A DNA stretch of 64,000 bases from Pseudoalteromonas luteoviolacea (GCF_018100925.1 NZ_JAGJEH010000005.1:372001-436000), one strand, 5' to 3'; positions 27,544-37,133 are shown, numbered from the stretch's first letter. Notes: generated by a model not told the origin, from the letters alone. Made by a program: numbers and translations.

Positions 27544-28835
27544 TGGAGCAAACCCACCGTAAACTGACCCATAGAGCGGGCTTGGCCATAGGCGTAAGTT
27601 TGGCACTTGCCTGTTTGCCCGTGGGGTTTCTAGTGTCTTGGCCGGTATGGCTTTGGATCACGTTAAGCGCTTGGATATTGGCTTGTGTGGTCTTAAAGCT
27701 ATTGCTGAAGCCGTTTTTACAAACCCTTGATGCACTTCAAGTTGGGTTGCTTAATTTCAAAGATGGTGACTTTTCAAATCAGCTGGCCTATCAATCGAAC
27801 GATGACTTTGGTGATTTATGTCGACTATATAATGATACAGCGCAACAGTTAAGAACTGAAAAACAGTGGCTTTATCAACGGGAAATGATGCTAGACAAAA
27901 TGTTGCAAAGTGCACCACAGGCATTGTTGCTCGTAAATGATCAAGAGGTTGTGGTATTTGCAAATCCAAGTGCTCAGCGTTTACTTGGTAGCTCGTCTCC
28001 TTTAGAAGGTAGCAAGGTTGCAGATTTAACACATGGTGTCCCCAAGGAAATAATGCATGCTATCACGCAACATACCGACGGTTTGGTGAGCGTGAAGTCG
28101 CCGCACAGTGAGGAGCAGATATGGCATAGTGCCGTTGGTAAATTGATACTGAATAACCAACCTCATAGCTTGTATATTTTTAAGCAGTTAACAAGGGAGC
28201 TAAATAGGCAAGAGGTCGCGGTATGGAAAAAGGTCATTCGAGTGATTAGCCATGAGCTGAATAACTCATTGGGGCCTATTTCGTCTATGTTGCATAGCGG
28301 TAAAATCATTGCCAATAAGCTAGATGAGTCGCGTTTAAATAGAGTATTTAGTACGATTGATGAGCGAATTGAACACTTATGTGAGTTTATTCAAGGGTAT
28401 GGCACATTTGCGAAGTTGCCAGTCCCACAAATTAAGAAAGTTGAGCTATTGCCTTTGCTAGACGCAATGCAAATGCAATGGCCTTGTACCGTTTCATGTG
28501 AAGTGAGCGTCGTACATGCTGATCGTGGTCAATTGGAGCAGTTGCTCATTAACTTACTAAAAAATGCGCATGAATCTGGATCGCAGCCGGACTCAATCGA
28601 ACTGGATATTGTCGCCATTCCCAAGGGCGTGAAGTTCCGTGTGTCTGACAGTGGACCTGGTATGACACAAGCAGTACTTACAAATGCGCTAGTGCCATTT
28701 TATTCAACCAAGGCAAGTGGTTCAGGGTTAGGACTTGCTCTGTGCCGAGAGATTATAGACGCACACAATGGTCACATCAGCATCAGCAACAGAGCTGAGG
28801 GGGGGCTAATGGTTGAGGTTATATTACCTGATTAG
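27543..28835 (+). CDS. Sensor histidine kinase, NtrY-like
   Basis: 430 residues. Two adjacent membrane segments at 14-58 (AIGVSLALACLPVGFLVSW, LWITLSAWILACVVLKLLL) leave almost no periplasmic loop, so the stimulus is probably membrane or cytoplasmic. HAMP-like and PAS regions follow, then the phospho-acceptor His237 (VISHELNNSLGPISSML) and an ATPase domain (LLKNAHES, VSDSGPGM, GSGLGLALCREII). Partner of the upstream NtrC-type regulator. Confidence 0.86.
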   Translation: MEQTHRKLTHRAGLAIGVSLALACLPVGFLVSWPVWLWITLSAWILACVVLKLLLKPFLQTLDALQVGLLNFKDGDFSNQLAYQSNDDFGDLCRLYNDTAQQLRTEKQWLYQREMMLDKMLQSAPQALLLVNDQEVVVFANPSAQRLLGSSSPLEGSKVADLTHGVPKEIMHAITQHTDGLVSVKSPHSEEQIWHSAVGKLILNNQPHSLYIFKQLTRELNRQEVAVWKKVIRVISHELNNSLGPISSMLHSGKIIANKLDESRLNRVFSTIDERIEHLCEFIQGYGTFAKLPVPQIKKVELLPLLDAMQMQWPCTVSCEVSVVHADRGQLEQLLINLLKNAHESGSQPDSIELDIVAIPKGVKFRVSDSGPGMTQAVLTNALVPFYSTKASGSGLGLALCREIIDAHNGHISISNRAEGGLMVEVILPD

Positions 28836-29155
28836 CCGCGTACTTGGGATTCTATTGTGGAGGGCTTAGGAGTTGTACACCCCTCGCTTTGCTCAAGCCA
28901 AGATAACGTATTTTTGCTTAATACTATGGTACCCGACACAACTAAACTGGCTGCTGAAACAATGCCTGCACCAGCCATTGCCAGCGCACATGCTTGTCCA
29001 GAACATGCACCAAGCGAAGCGACTTGTTCACTTGTTAATACGTACTTTCGTTTCGTGACATTACACTGTTCATCGTAATAGTGGACTTCTTTAGAAACAA
29101 AGACACACCCAGCTAATACAACCATAAGCAAAACGCAAAGAAGTGGTAATCGCAT
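28832..29155 (-). CDS. Small lipoprotein of unknown function
   Basis: 107 residues. Lipoprotein signal MRLPLLCVLLMVVLAGC with lipobox LAGC. The mature part has four more cysteines (EQCNVTKRKY, GACSGQAC, EGC), suggesting disulfides, and a hydrophobic Ala/Gly-rich stretch (ALAMAGAGIVSAASLVVSG). Its stop overlaps the kinase stop by three bases on the opposite strand. I recognise no family. Confidence 0.7.
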   Translation of the reverse strand: MRLPLLCVLLMVVLAGCVFVSKEVHYYDEQCNVTKRKYVLTSEQVASLGACSGQACALAMAGAGIVSAASLVVSGTIVLSKNTLSWLEQSEGCTTPKPSTIESQVRG

Positions 29156-29288
29156 AGAACTTTCCTTTCATTTTTTTGCCACGATATAGCTATCACAAAT
29201 AATTTGAAAGTTAATTATTGTAATTAGGTGTAGCATTCGAGAATTAGGGAAGGGTGATGCGATAGCGAGCACTACCGCATCTAATTGA

Positions 29289-29933
29289 TTACCTTGGTGG
29301 ATCAATATGACCAGCAGTACTGGCGTTGATCCGAAACCATCCGGCAATAGAATAGCGCGATTTCTTAGCCGCGAGCACTTCATGGGGAAACTCATCGCTT
29401 AAAAAAGTGACCAAAGTGCCCTTTTTAGGCAAGACACGGCAGTGCTCTTTTTCATGATCTTCAGCATCAAAAATAACCAGTTCACCACCATCTTGGGGTT
29501 GCCAATCATCGTTGAGATAAAAGACTGTGGTCAATACGCGGTTCGCTTTGCCTTTAAATGCGTCTAAGTGTTTTTTATAAAAAGCACCAGCTTCATAATG
29601 TGCGAAGTGGCTTTCATAGCTAAACAAGCCCATAAATAGACGACGATTTAAGTAGTCTTTTAAATCATCCATAGCATTTAGATAACCCGCTTCTTGCTGA
29701 CTGTTTTTATCAAGCCAGCGGATTTTATCCCGGCGGATCTCGGCGTTTTTTTCATGGTCATTTTGTCGACCAATGCCTGCGGTTTGAAATGTATCCGCTT
29801 CTAAACTCGCAATGCGTTCATTGAGTGCTTGAATAATGGATGGGTCAATAGCATTTTCAATAATACTTAAGCCAGTCGCACGCAAATCATTGGCAATTTG
29901 CTCATATACGTTTTCAGTGTCAAAGTCAGACAA
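29289..29933 (-). CDS. 2-oxoglutarate/Fe(II) dioxygenase, prolyl-4-hydroxylase-like
   Basis: 214 residues. Double-stranded beta-helix with iron ligands His122-x-Asp124 (KKHLDAF) and His184 (FPHEVL), and the 2OG-binding Arg193 (SRYSIAGWFR). Sequence style (GIGRQ, RRDKIRWLD, NRVLTTVFYLN) is close to SM-20/EGLN-type bacterial prolyl hydroxylases; the Pseudomonas enzyme PPHD modifies a proline of EF-Tu, and that is a plausible substrate here by analogy. It is 27 kb from the hydroxyproline genes, so no link is claimed. Confidence 0.83.
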   Translation of the reverse strand: MSDFDTENVYEQIANDLRATGLSIIENAIDPSIIQALNERIASLEADTFQTAGIGRQNDHEKNAEIRRDKIRWLDKNSQQEAGYLNAMDDLKDYLNRRLFMGLFSYESHFAHYEAGAFYKKHLDAFKGKANRVLTTVFYLNDDWQPQDGGELVIFDAEDHEKEHCRVLPKKGTLVTFLSDEFPHEVLAAKKSRYSIAGWFRINASTAGHIDPPR

Positions 29934-29998
29934 GTCGCACCTCCAGATAATGTGCAGGCTTTTTACCGAATCACGTGCTAAAAGGCAAGCGCATCTTG

Positions 29999-30709
29999 TT
30001 ACTTACCGGATAAACCTTGATTTTGCGCACAGGCATTTATAAATGCATTGATAAGTGGTGAGCGTTTACCACTCAATGCTGCTCGCTCAGGTTGAAATAA
30101 AGTCGCGATAAAAAATGGGTGAATCGTCAGCTCTACGGCGCGTATCTCTGTTGTATCGTCATCTGCGGCTGCGACCAAAGGGCCTTGTAAAAGCGCCTCT
30201 CGAAAATGATTGTTTAATCCATAACGGCAGCGATAACCTTCTTGAATTGACAGTGTATCGTAAATCCGAGCAAGCTGGCTCTTTGGAAATAAGTTAATGG
30301 TTTCAGTTGTTTCTATTAGTGCACAACTGAGCTCTGAGATGACCTGCCTATTTGCGTTTGGAGAAGACTCTCCATGGGCAGCATCCGACCAGCCGATGAC
30401 GTTTCGTGCATATTCAACAACAACATGCTGAAATCCGCCGCAAGTACCAAGAAAAGGAAGTAAATTTTCTCTAGCATATCGAATTGCAGTTAATGCGCCT
30501 TCTGGGTCAACGTACGGGGTTTTTGGTACACACCAAATTCCATCAAATAGTGACAAGTCAGTATCTTTGATTTTGTCTGTGCCTAACCAAGTGGCCGTTA
30601 CTTTTATTTTCAGGTCTTCTGCAGCGAGGTCTATTGAGGGTGGGATCCCTTGGTGAGCGGGTACTGTATCGTCAAAATCTCCGACTAAGGCGATGGCGAG
30701 TTCTTTCAT
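29999..30709 (-). CDS. CTP-synthase-like glutamine amidotransferase domain protein with altered triad
   Basis: 236 residues. Class I glutamine amidotransferase fold resembling the C-terminal domain of CTP synthase. The nucleophile elbow GTCGGFQH has Cys90. The usual His-Pro-Glu of the triad reads Gln206-Pro-Glu208 (TLFQPER), although another histidine stands nearby at IHPFF. It therefore may not hydrolyse glutamine in the standard way. No synthetase domain is attached. Sixty-five bases separate it from the dioxygenase gene, so the two may be co-transcribed. Confidence 0.78.
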   Translation of the reverse strand: MKELAIALVGDFDDTVPAHQGIPPSIDLAAEDLKIKVTATWLGTDKIKDTDLSLFDGIWCVPKTPYVDPEGALTAIRYARENLLPFLGTCGGFQHVVVEYARNVIGWSDAAHGESSPNANRQVISELSCALIETTETINLFPKSQLARIYDTLSIQEGYRCRYGLNNHFREALLQGPLVAAADDDTTEIRAVELTIHPFFIATLFQPERAALSGKRSPLINAFINACAQNQGLSGK

Positions 30710-30817
30710 CTCTTTTCCTTAAGCTTTAGCTTATTACTAATGTGTTTTTATTATGGGTAATTCAAAAATTGTCGTCTAGTGCTACTGCACTTAGATCTGT
30801 AAGGTAATGTGTACCTA

Positions 30818-31294
30818 TTATCTTGTTAATAGACGCTTAATGATGTTGTCGCTGGCTTGTTCGATAAGGTCAAGCACCAATTCAAATCCATCTCCTTCAC
30901 CATAATATGGGTCAGGGACTTCTTGCTCAGTTAAGTTCGCATAGTCTAGGAATAGGTGTATTTTATGATGGTATTCGGTTGGGCAAGTGGCATGTAAATC
31001 TGCCATGTTATGCTTGTCAGCGCATAATATAAGATCAAAGGAAGCAAAATCGTTTTGGCAAACTGGTCTTGAGTATATACCTGAAAAGCTATAGCCGCGC
31101 TTTTGACCTGCTTTAACGCTCCTTCTATCTGGCGTGCTTCCTTCGTGGTAGTTAATCGTTCCCGCGGAATCAATATTTAAAGTTAGCTTATTGGTCTGAG
31201 CTTTGGCTTTTAAAACGGCTTCCATTGTCGGGGAGCGGCAAATATTACCCATACAAACAACCAATATATTACTTAACTTGTGATTTTGAACCAT
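30818..31294 (-). CDS. Low-molecular-weight protein-tyrosine phosphatase
   Basis: 158 residues. P-loop CMGNICRSP (Cys14, Arg20, the C-x5-R motif) and the general-acid Asp in VPDPYYGEGDGFELVLD are both present. Family members dephosphorylate tyrosine kinases of capsule systems, arsenate or small molecules; there is no capsule operon here. The internal ATG at 31294 fits the family start better than the GTG at 31324. Confidence 0.87.
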   Translation of the reverse strand: MVQNHKLSNILVVCMGNICRSPTMEAVLKAKAQTNKLTLNIDSAGTINYHEGSTPDRRSVKAGQKRGYSFSGIYSRPVCQNDFASFDLILCADKHNMADLHATCPTEYHHKIHLFLDYANLTEQEVPDPYYGEGDGFELVLDLIEQASDNIIKRLLTR

Positions 31295-31556
31295 GTTAGC
31301 AAGCCCTAAAGATTGAGTTATCACTTTAAAGAGGTGAATAAACTAACATTCTCAACAGGGCAATAAAAGTGTTCGTGAGATAAATTCATGTACATGCTAA
31401 GTTTTTAATATCATTATGAGTTTGCATCAATATTTTGTGATTAACTTGGCACGAAAAAGATCAATCCTTGCGGAAAAGTAAATCTAACAGACTTAATTTA
31501 TCCGCCCATAAAAAGTCTTGTAGTGTTGTAAACATTGATTTTAACTGGAGTAATGA

Positions 31557-32420
31557 ATGATACACAGTGTGGTTGATGAGTTGGGTAGAACAAGCCCACT
31601 TGCACATCGCTTGGTGCCATGGTGGAGCTTTACCAAAACTGTCCTTGCAACGCTCACAATGCGACTTTGTGATAATGACAAATTAAATTTAGACTCGAAA
31701 TTGCCAAAAAGGCCATTTACCTATCGACAATTGCTGCAACATACTTCAGGTCTGAATGATTACAGCTTTTTGCCTGAGTATCATCAAGCCGTCGCAAACA
31801 GTAAACCTTCGTGGCCTGTGGATACATTGATGAACAAAGTCAAAGTTGATGAATTGCGCTTTGAACCCGGCCGTGGGTGGTGTTATTCAAATTTGGGTTA
31901 TCTGTTGTTGCGTATGGAGATTGAACGAATTTACGATATGGCATTGCCTGACATCACAACGGCTTTTTTAGTTAAAGAGCTTAATTTGAAGAGCGCTTTT
32001 CTGGTCGAGGATCTTGCTGCTTTCAATATGCTTCAGGTGGGTCCTAAGGGTTATGATCCCAATTGGTGCTATCATGGATTATTGGCTGGTAATATAGAAG
32101 ATGCAGCGCTGTTTTTGCACTATTTGATGCGTGGTGAATTGGTTAGTCAGAATGCCTTAAATGAAATGCAAACACTTTATAAGTTAAACGTAGATGTTGG
32201 TGAGCGACCATGGACAACCCCCGCTGCGGGGTTGGGTCTGATGTGCAATCGGGATGCAAATTTGGACACCGTTGGGCACACAGGTATGGGCCCTGGCAGT
32301 GTCATCGCTGTGCACCATTTTAAGCTCCAAAAGCCGAAGACTGTTGCGGTATTTAAACAATGCCAAGATCAAAGCGTAGTTGAAAATAAAGCCGTGATAC
32401 TCGCTAGAGCTGGATCTTAA
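31557..32420 (+). CDS. Serine hydrolase of the beta-lactamase/penicillin-binding family
   Basis: 287 residues. Ser24-x-x-Lys27 (WSFTK), the YSN motif (CYSNLGYLLL) and HTG (GHTGMGPG) are the three catalytic elements of class C beta-lactamase-like enzymes. There is no signal peptide and the N-terminus before the SxxK is short, so it probably acts in the cytoplasm as an esterase or peptidase rather than as a resistance beta-lactamase. It stands alone. Confidence 0.8.
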   Translation: MIHSVVDELGRTSPLAHRLVPWWSFTKTVLATLTMRLCDNDKLNLDSKLPKRPFTYRQLLQHTSGLNDYSFLPEYHQAVANSKPSWPVDTLMNKVKVDELRFEPGRGWCYSNLGYLLLRMEIERIYDMALPDITTAFLVKELNLKSAFLVEDLAAFNMLQVGPKGYDPNWCYHGLLAGNIEDAALFLHYLMRGELVSQNALNEMQTLYKLNVDVGERPWTTPAAGLGLMCNRDANLDTVGHTGMGPGSVIAVHHFKLQKPKTVAVFKQCQDQSVVENKAVILARAGS

Positions 32421-32560
32421 ATTGACTTGAAAAATCATATGCTTGCCAAAGGAATGTAGGAACGGCAGATGCGTTTGAGTGTCGTTTGAACAAAAAAAGG
32501 CAATCATTAAACATACTTAGGTGCCTATACAACCAATTTCAATTAAATGTAGCTAGTTGC

Positions 32561-32583
32561 GCTGTGTCGATGCATGACACAGC
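32561..32583. terminator. Stem-loop between convergent genes
   Basis: GCTGTGTC (32561-32568) and GACACAGC (32576-32583) form an 8-bp stem with a 7-base loop between the serine hydrolase and the convergent TPR-like gene. No T-run, so only a possible terminator. Confidence 0.4.
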
Positions 32584-32606
32584 CAGCGTCTACCTTGTGT
32601 GAATAT

Positions 32607-33080
32607 TTAATGTGACAAATATCGCGCGAGTTTGGACTCAATTTGAACATATTGATCAATAATAATTTGGCAGCGAATACTTTGATTAAAGCGCACCAGT
32701 TCACATGCCAAACAGGCAATATCTTTATACCCTTCAAGAGCTTTTTTTCTGATCTTGAGTGCTTTTTGACTTTGTACTATTTGGCTCAATACAGAGGCTG
32801 CCTCTTCCAAAAAGAAGTAATCCTCGGAGTCCTCAAAAATCGGGCAGTAATCAAAACAAAAATTACAAATTTCGACCATTCGGTTTATCGAGACCTTGTT
32901 AGCGTTAGGTTGTTTTAATATTTGCAGGCTGATTTTAAACGCATCCGTATAGCAGTTTGCAGCTTTTTCTTGATGACCAAACAAGTAGGCTGACTGTGCA
33001 CGATCGATAAGTCGATTGTATTCCATAGCAGGTGAATTTGTGTCTGTAGATGAAACCAAAGTAAGTAAATGAGCTGACAT
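32607..33080 (-). CDS. TPR-like cytoplasmic protein, possibly DUF2753-related
   Basis: 157 residues, all helical, with a tetratricopeptide-like stretch (LIDRAQSAYLFGHQEKAANCYTDA). Five cysteines, including ICNFCFDYCP, are unusual for a TPR and could bind metal. The pattern resembles DUF2753 proteins of Vibrio as I remember them, a tentative match. ATG 33080 has AAGGA five bases upstream; the longer frame from 33122 is rejected. A 12-bp inverted repeat resembling a Fur site lies upstream at 33144-33178. Confidence 0.6.
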   Translation of the reverse strand: MSAHLLTLVSSTDTNSPAMEYNRLIDRAQSAYLFGHQEKAANCYTDAFKISLQILKQPNANKVSINRMVEICNFCFDYCPIFEDSEDYFFLEEAASVLSQIVQSQKALKIRKKALEGYKDIACLACELVRFNQSIRCQIIIDQYVQIESKLARYLSH

Positions 33081-33143
33081 TTTTATCCTTTTGCTTAGTG
33101 AAATAAAGTGATGGCATTTCATTTATTGCCGTAAAACTCACGG

Positions 33144-33178
33144 TTGCAAATGATAATGAAAATAAATATCATTTGCAA
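33144..33178. promoter_or_regulatory. Inverted repeat resembling a Fur box
   Basis: TTGCAAATGATA (33144-33155) and TATCATTTGCAA (33167-33178) are perfect 12-bp arms around an AT-rich 11-base centre. The core TGATAATGAAAAT resembles the GATAAT repeats of Fur boxes. It lies about 64 bases upstream of the TPR-like gene and 125 upstream of prpD, so either could be the target. Confidence 0.5.
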
Positions 33179-33303
33179 AGAGTTGTGGTTAATATCCTAA
33201 TTAAACTAAAAACGACCTCAGCTATCTTTTCGAGGATGAGTTATGCAATACATGACGCCCTCACATAAAAATCATCTAACAGCGAAACTACAGGAGTGGC
33301 ACT

Positions 33304-34788
33304 ATGAGTGCGAATGTCGATTTAGCAAATCGCCCAAATTACGATCAGGAAATTCAAGATATTACCGACTATGTGATTAATTATAGAATTGAATCTCAAG
33401 AAGCGCTTGATACAGCAATTAACTGTTTAATGGATACTTTGGGATGTGGGTTACTTGCGCTTGGCTTTCCTGAATGCAGCAAGCATTTAGGTCCCCTAGT
33501 AAAAGGCACTGTGGTGCCTTTTGGCGCTCGTGTTCCGGGTACACAGTTTGTTTTGGATCCTGTAAAGGCCGCATGGGACATTGGATGTATTATTCGTTGG
33601 TTGGATTTTAATGATACCTGGCTCGCTGCTGAGTGGGGACATCCATCGGATAATTTAGGTGGAATTTTGGCAGTAGCTGATCACATTGCTCAACAGCAAG
33701 CTGTAACTGGAGGTGAACCTTTAACACTCGAAGATATTTTTACAGCAATGATCAAAGCACACGAAATTCAAGGTGTATTAGCGTTAGAGAACAGCTTCAA
33801 CCGCGTTGGCCTGTGCCATGTGTTATTGGTGCGTGTTGCAACTACCGCTGTGGTTACTCATATGATGGGCGGTGATAGAGAACAAATCATGGCTGCGATT
33901 TCTCAGGCATGGGTGGATGGCTCTTCCTTGCGAACATACCGTCATGCACCTAACGCTGGTTCCCGTAAGTCTTGGGCTGCTGGGGACGCAACATCTCGTG
34001 GTGTGAGGCTAGCTGACATGTCAATGAGAGGCGAGATGGGCATACCGGGCGTATTGACTGCTCCACAGTGGGGGTTTTACGACGTATCATTTAGCCAGAC
34101 CAATAAAGATCTTGCTTTGAAACCTGCTGCACAAAGAAAGTTTAGTTTTCAAAGGGAGTATGGCACTTATGTAATGGAAAACATTCTCTTTAAACTCAGT
34201 TTTCCAGCAGAGTTTCATTCTCAAACAGCCTGTGAAGCAGCTGTAATCTTACATGAGCAAATAAAGCATAGACTGAGTGACATAAAACGTATTGAGATCA
34301 CAACCCATGAATCAGCTATTCGCATCATTTCAAAAGAGGGTGAATTGGCAAACCCTGCCGATAGGGATCACTGTTTGCAATACATGGTAGCGGTGCCACT
34401 TTTATTTGGCACACTCAGCGCGGAGCACTATGAAGACCAATTCCATCTAGCGCATCCAGAAATTGATGAGTTGAGAAGCAAGATGGCGATTATTGAAGAC
34501 AAGCGCTACAGCGAGGAATATCACGACCCACAAAAGCGCTCAATTGCCAATGCGATTCAGGTTTTCTTCAACGATGACAGCAGCACAGAAAAAGTAGAAG
34601 TAGAATACCCAATTGGACATCGCCGCCGTCGCAGTGAAGGTAATCCGGTATTAAAGGCGAAGTTTGAACATAACTTAGCGACACGTTTCCCTAAATACCG
34701 CTGTGAGCAAATCATTGATCTATTTGAAGATAAAGAAAAGCTGCTAAAAACACCAGTTAATCGCTTTATGGATATGTTTGTTATTTAA
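33304..34788 (+). CDS. prpD: 2-methylcitrate dehydratase, PrpD
   Basis: 494 residues, close to the enterobacterial PrpD length of 483. Long near-identical family blocks are recognisable, such as [23 protein letters not shown] residues 98-116, [22 protein letters not shown] and EFHSQTA. PrpD dehydrates 2-methylcitrate in the methylcitrate cycle, used to oxidise propionyl-CoA. Unusually, no prpB, prpC, acnD, prpF or regulator is adjacent. Ribosome binding site ACAGGAG precedes the ATG. Confidence 0.92.
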   Translation: MSANVDLANRPNYDQEIQDITDYVINYRIESQEALDTAINCLMDTLGCGLLALGFPECSKHLGPLVKGTVVPFGARVPGTQFVLDPVKAAWDIGCIIRWLDFNDTWLAAEWGHPSDNLGGILAVADHIAQQQAVTGGEPLTLEDIFTAMIKAHEIQGVLALENSFNRVGLCHVLLVRVATTAVVTHMMGGDREQIMAAISQAWVDGSSLRTYRHAPNAGSRKSWAAGDATSRGVRLADMSMRGEMGIPGVLTAPQWGFYDVSFSQTNKDLALKPAAQRKFSFQREYGTYVMENILFKLSFPAEFHSQTACEAAVILHEQIKHRLSDIKRIEITTHESAIRIISKEGELANPADRDHCLQYMVAVPLLFGTLSAEHYEDQFHLAHPEIDELRSKMAIIEDKRYSEEYHDPQKRSIANAIQVFFNDDSSTEKVEVEYPIGHRRRRSEGNPVLKAKFEHNLATRFPKYRCEQIIDLFEDKEKLLKTPVNRFMDMFVI

Positions 34789-34939
34789 CTCTCTAGGTTA
34801 ATCACTGTGTGCCCAATCGCGATGTGTTTTTATAGGTGGTTGGGTCAATTGACAATGTCGTGATAACTAAATTTGTCTTGTTTATCCTTGTTTGACGTAT
34901 AAAATCCCGTGCTGATTCATTCTGTTGAAAGGAACTACC

Positions 34940-35347
34940 ATGAGTAAAGCAGTACGTGTTGGTGTTGGCGTCATTATAAAAAGAGGTGACAAAATATTGC
35001 TTGGTGAGCGCATTGGTGCGCATGGTGCCAATACATGGGCAACGCCGGGGGGGCATTTAGAGTTTGGTGAACGCATCGAGTGCTGTGCAAAAAGAGAAGT
35101 CTTTGAAGAAACAGGCCTCAGCGTGACAGAGATAAAAGAAGTTGGCTTTACCAATGATATTTTTATCAGCGAGAATAAGCATTACATTACGATATTTGTG
35201 ATAGCCCAGTGCCGTGATGGTGATGCAAAAGTACTTGAACCAAATAAATGCAAACAATGGCGCTGGTTTAGCCTTGATGAATTGCCTAAGCCGCTGTTTA
35301 TTCCCATGGCTAACTTCCTCAAAGAACAGGCAAGTCCGTTGAGATAA
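34940..35347 (+). CDS. Nudix hydrolase (NUDT15-like)
   Basis: 135 residues. The Nudix box runs from GGHLEFGE to REVFEETGL and fits G-x5-E-x7-REUxEExGU. Sequence around it (GVGVIIKRGDKILLGERIGAHG, TWATPGGHLE) matches the NUDT15/MTH-like nucleotide pyrophosphatases that cleave nucleoside triphosphates. ATG 34940 has AAAGGAA upstream; the longer frame adds five residues. Stands alone. Confidence 0.88.
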   Translation: MSKAVRVGVGVIIKRGDKILLGERIGAHGANTWATPGGHLEFGERIECCAKREVFEETGLSVTEIKEVGFTNDIFISENKHYITIFVIAQCRDGDAKVLEPNKCKQWRWFSLDELPKPLFIPMANFLKEQASPLR

Positions 35348-35498
35348 TTGAGTGAATAACTTTACACTTTTTCGTCAAATTTAAAATTGTTTGCTTGTTG
35401 CACAGTGTTTGCACAATCCGCCCCTATAGTGAAAAAAAAGCAATAGTACCGTGCGTAACGGTTGCGTTAGTTGTTAATTTTTTATGGGAGCAAGCGAT

Positions 35499-36590
35499 AT
35501 GAAGCAAAGTTTGAGCATACCACCTATTTCAATGATCACAGCCAGTATTACTTTGATGATGTTGTCTGGCTGTGGCTCTAGTTCAAGTGATGGTGACGGT
35601 ACACAAACCCAAGCAATAGCACAGACGCAAAATACAGCAAGCACAACTGCAACAACAAGCACTTCGAATAATAATGCCAGTAGTAACACTACAACAGCAG
35701 ACAGTAATTCAAGCACTGTGCAAAATACAACGGAGGCGGATAATGGAACTGCGTTAGTCGCTAATTCAACAGATGGCGTGTTGTGCGATTATTTTTACAA
35801 CGAATTTAATGACTCAGCCTCTGTACAGGCGACGAGCAATGCGGACTGGAGCTGTACAGGTACTGCGCGAACTTTAACGGCAAACGGGATCCCTGACCAT
35901 CAAACTGGCACATTTCCTAATCCAGGTAACCCCAATACGATCAGTGAAACGTCTGTTTCTATTAGCTACACCCTAACGCCAACTAAAACTGACAATAGTT
36001 CAACTTTAGGAGGGCCGAGAGGGGCAACAGGTTATGTTTTAAATGGGGTTAAAATTGATGCCAATACAGCAGGATCATGCGATGACTCAGGCGATAATTG
36101 CTCTCTAGTCGGTAACACCGGCAATTGGAGTATCGAAGCATTGGGCCAAACGAGTTTTGATTTTGGAACAGATGATAACAATGCTCATGTACAGCCTGAC
36201 GGTTCTTATCACTATCACGGTATGCCAGAAGGCTTTATTGCACTTCGAGGTGGCTCAGACTCCACCATGACCTTGATAGGGTGGGCGGCAGATGGTTTTC
36301 CAATATATGCCCGTTACGGTTACAGCGACGCTGAAAATGCACAATCAGCGCTTAAAGTCATGGAAGGTAGTTATCAACTGGTTGAAGGTGTCAGTAATAG
36401 TAGACCTTCAACGTCAGTGTATGCGCTGGGTACGTTTGCGCAAGATTGGGAGTATGTTGCTGGCAGCGGGGACCTTGATGAATGCAATGGCCGCTATGGC
36501 GTGACCCCAGAGTTTCCACAAGGTATTTACCACTACTATGCAACAGATAGCTACCCATACTTTCAACGCTGTGTGAAAGGCGAGCTATAA
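35499..36590 (+). CDS. YHYH-domain lipoprotein
   Basis: 363 residues. Lipobox LSGCGSSSS after a hydrophobic signal, followed by about 70 residues of Thr/Ser/Asn/Gln-rich linker, then a YHYH domain with the name-giving motif DGSYHYHGMPEG, WAADGFPIYARYGY and a C-terminal IYHYYATDSYPYFQRC. The domain's function is unknown; its histidine-rich motif suggests metal binding. ATG 35499 follows GGGAG. It is followed 30 bases on by an EF-hand secreted protein, probably in the same operon. Confidence 0.8.
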   Translation: MKQSLSIPPISMITASITLMMLSGCGSSSSDGDGTQTQAIAQTQNTASTTATTSTSNNNASSNTTTADSNSSTVQNTTEADNGTALVANSTDGVLCDYFYNEFNDSASVQATSNADWSCTGTARTLTANGIPDHQTGTFPNPGNPNTISETSVSISYTLTPTKTDNSSTLGGPRGATGYVLNGVKIDANTAGSCDDSGDNCSLVGNTGNWSIEALGQTSFDFGTDDNNAHVQPDGSYHYHGMPEGFIALRGGSDSTMTLIGWAADGFPIYARYGYSDAENAQSALKVMEGSYQLVEGVSNSRPSTSVYALGTFAQDWEYVAGSGDLDECNGRYGVTPEFPQGIYHYYATDSYPYFQRCVKGEL

Positions 36591-36620
36591 AATTCAGAGT
36601 GATAAGATAACGAGGTTTGT

Positions 36621-37133
36621 ATGTTTAATATGATAAAAAAATACGCTGTGTTTGGCTTTTTTATACTTAGCATGTCAACGCATGCGCACCTAATGGTTGC
36701 AGATCATGGCACTCTGAATTTTGACGAAACAGGTGCATACTTAGTCATTTCACTTGCATCATCAAACTTTTCCGAAGCGGATTTAGATAATAATGGCCAA
36801 TTGTCTTTTAACGAGTTTAAGCAGGCTAAAGACATTATCTTTACCAAAACACTTGGTGGCGTGTATATGCAACAAGCGGATAAAATAAAGCAAATAGATG
36901 GTCTAATGTTGTCTCCACAAGCCTCACACCATGGAGATGGCACGGACATAGATCAAATTGTTGTCATGGGTAAGTTTATCAATATAGATCACACACAGGG
37001 CCTGTCTTTTCACAATACCTTGTACGGAGATGGCGCACATACAAAGCTAGAGATGACGGCAAAATATAAGCTTCTCGGTTTAAAGCAAGGATTTGAGCTT
37101 ACCCCAAAGCAACAATATGCAAAGGTATTTTAG
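36621..37133 (+). CDS. Secreted protein with one EF-hand
   Basis: 170 residues with signal peptide (MIKKYAVFGFFILSMSTHA). One EF-hand-like calcium loop, DLDNNGQLSFNEF, at about residues 54-66. The remainder is unassigned and contains a histidine pair (ASHHGDG). ATG 36621 follows GAGG. Co-directional and close to the YHYH lipoprotein, so both may belong to one surface assembly; function unknown. Confidence 0.72.
   Translation: MFNMIKKYAVFGFFILSMSTHAHLMVADHGTLNFDETGAYLVISLASSNFSEADLDNNGQLSFNEFKQAKDIIFTKTLGGVYMQQADKIKQIDGLMLSPQASHHGDGTDIDQIVVMGKFINIDHTQGLSFHNTLYGDGAHTKLEMTAKYKLLGLKQGFELTPKQQYAKVF

Noticed and set aside
29289..29933. Prolyl hydroxylase-like gene as part of hydroxyproline metabolism
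   Set aside because: It is 20 kb from the catabolic locus, which it does not share strand or control with; sequence points to the EF-Tu-modifying type.
31557..32420. Beta-lactam resistance gene
   Set aside because: SxxK/YSN/HTG are present but there is no signal peptide and the protein is short; a cytoplasmic esterase or peptidase is more likely.
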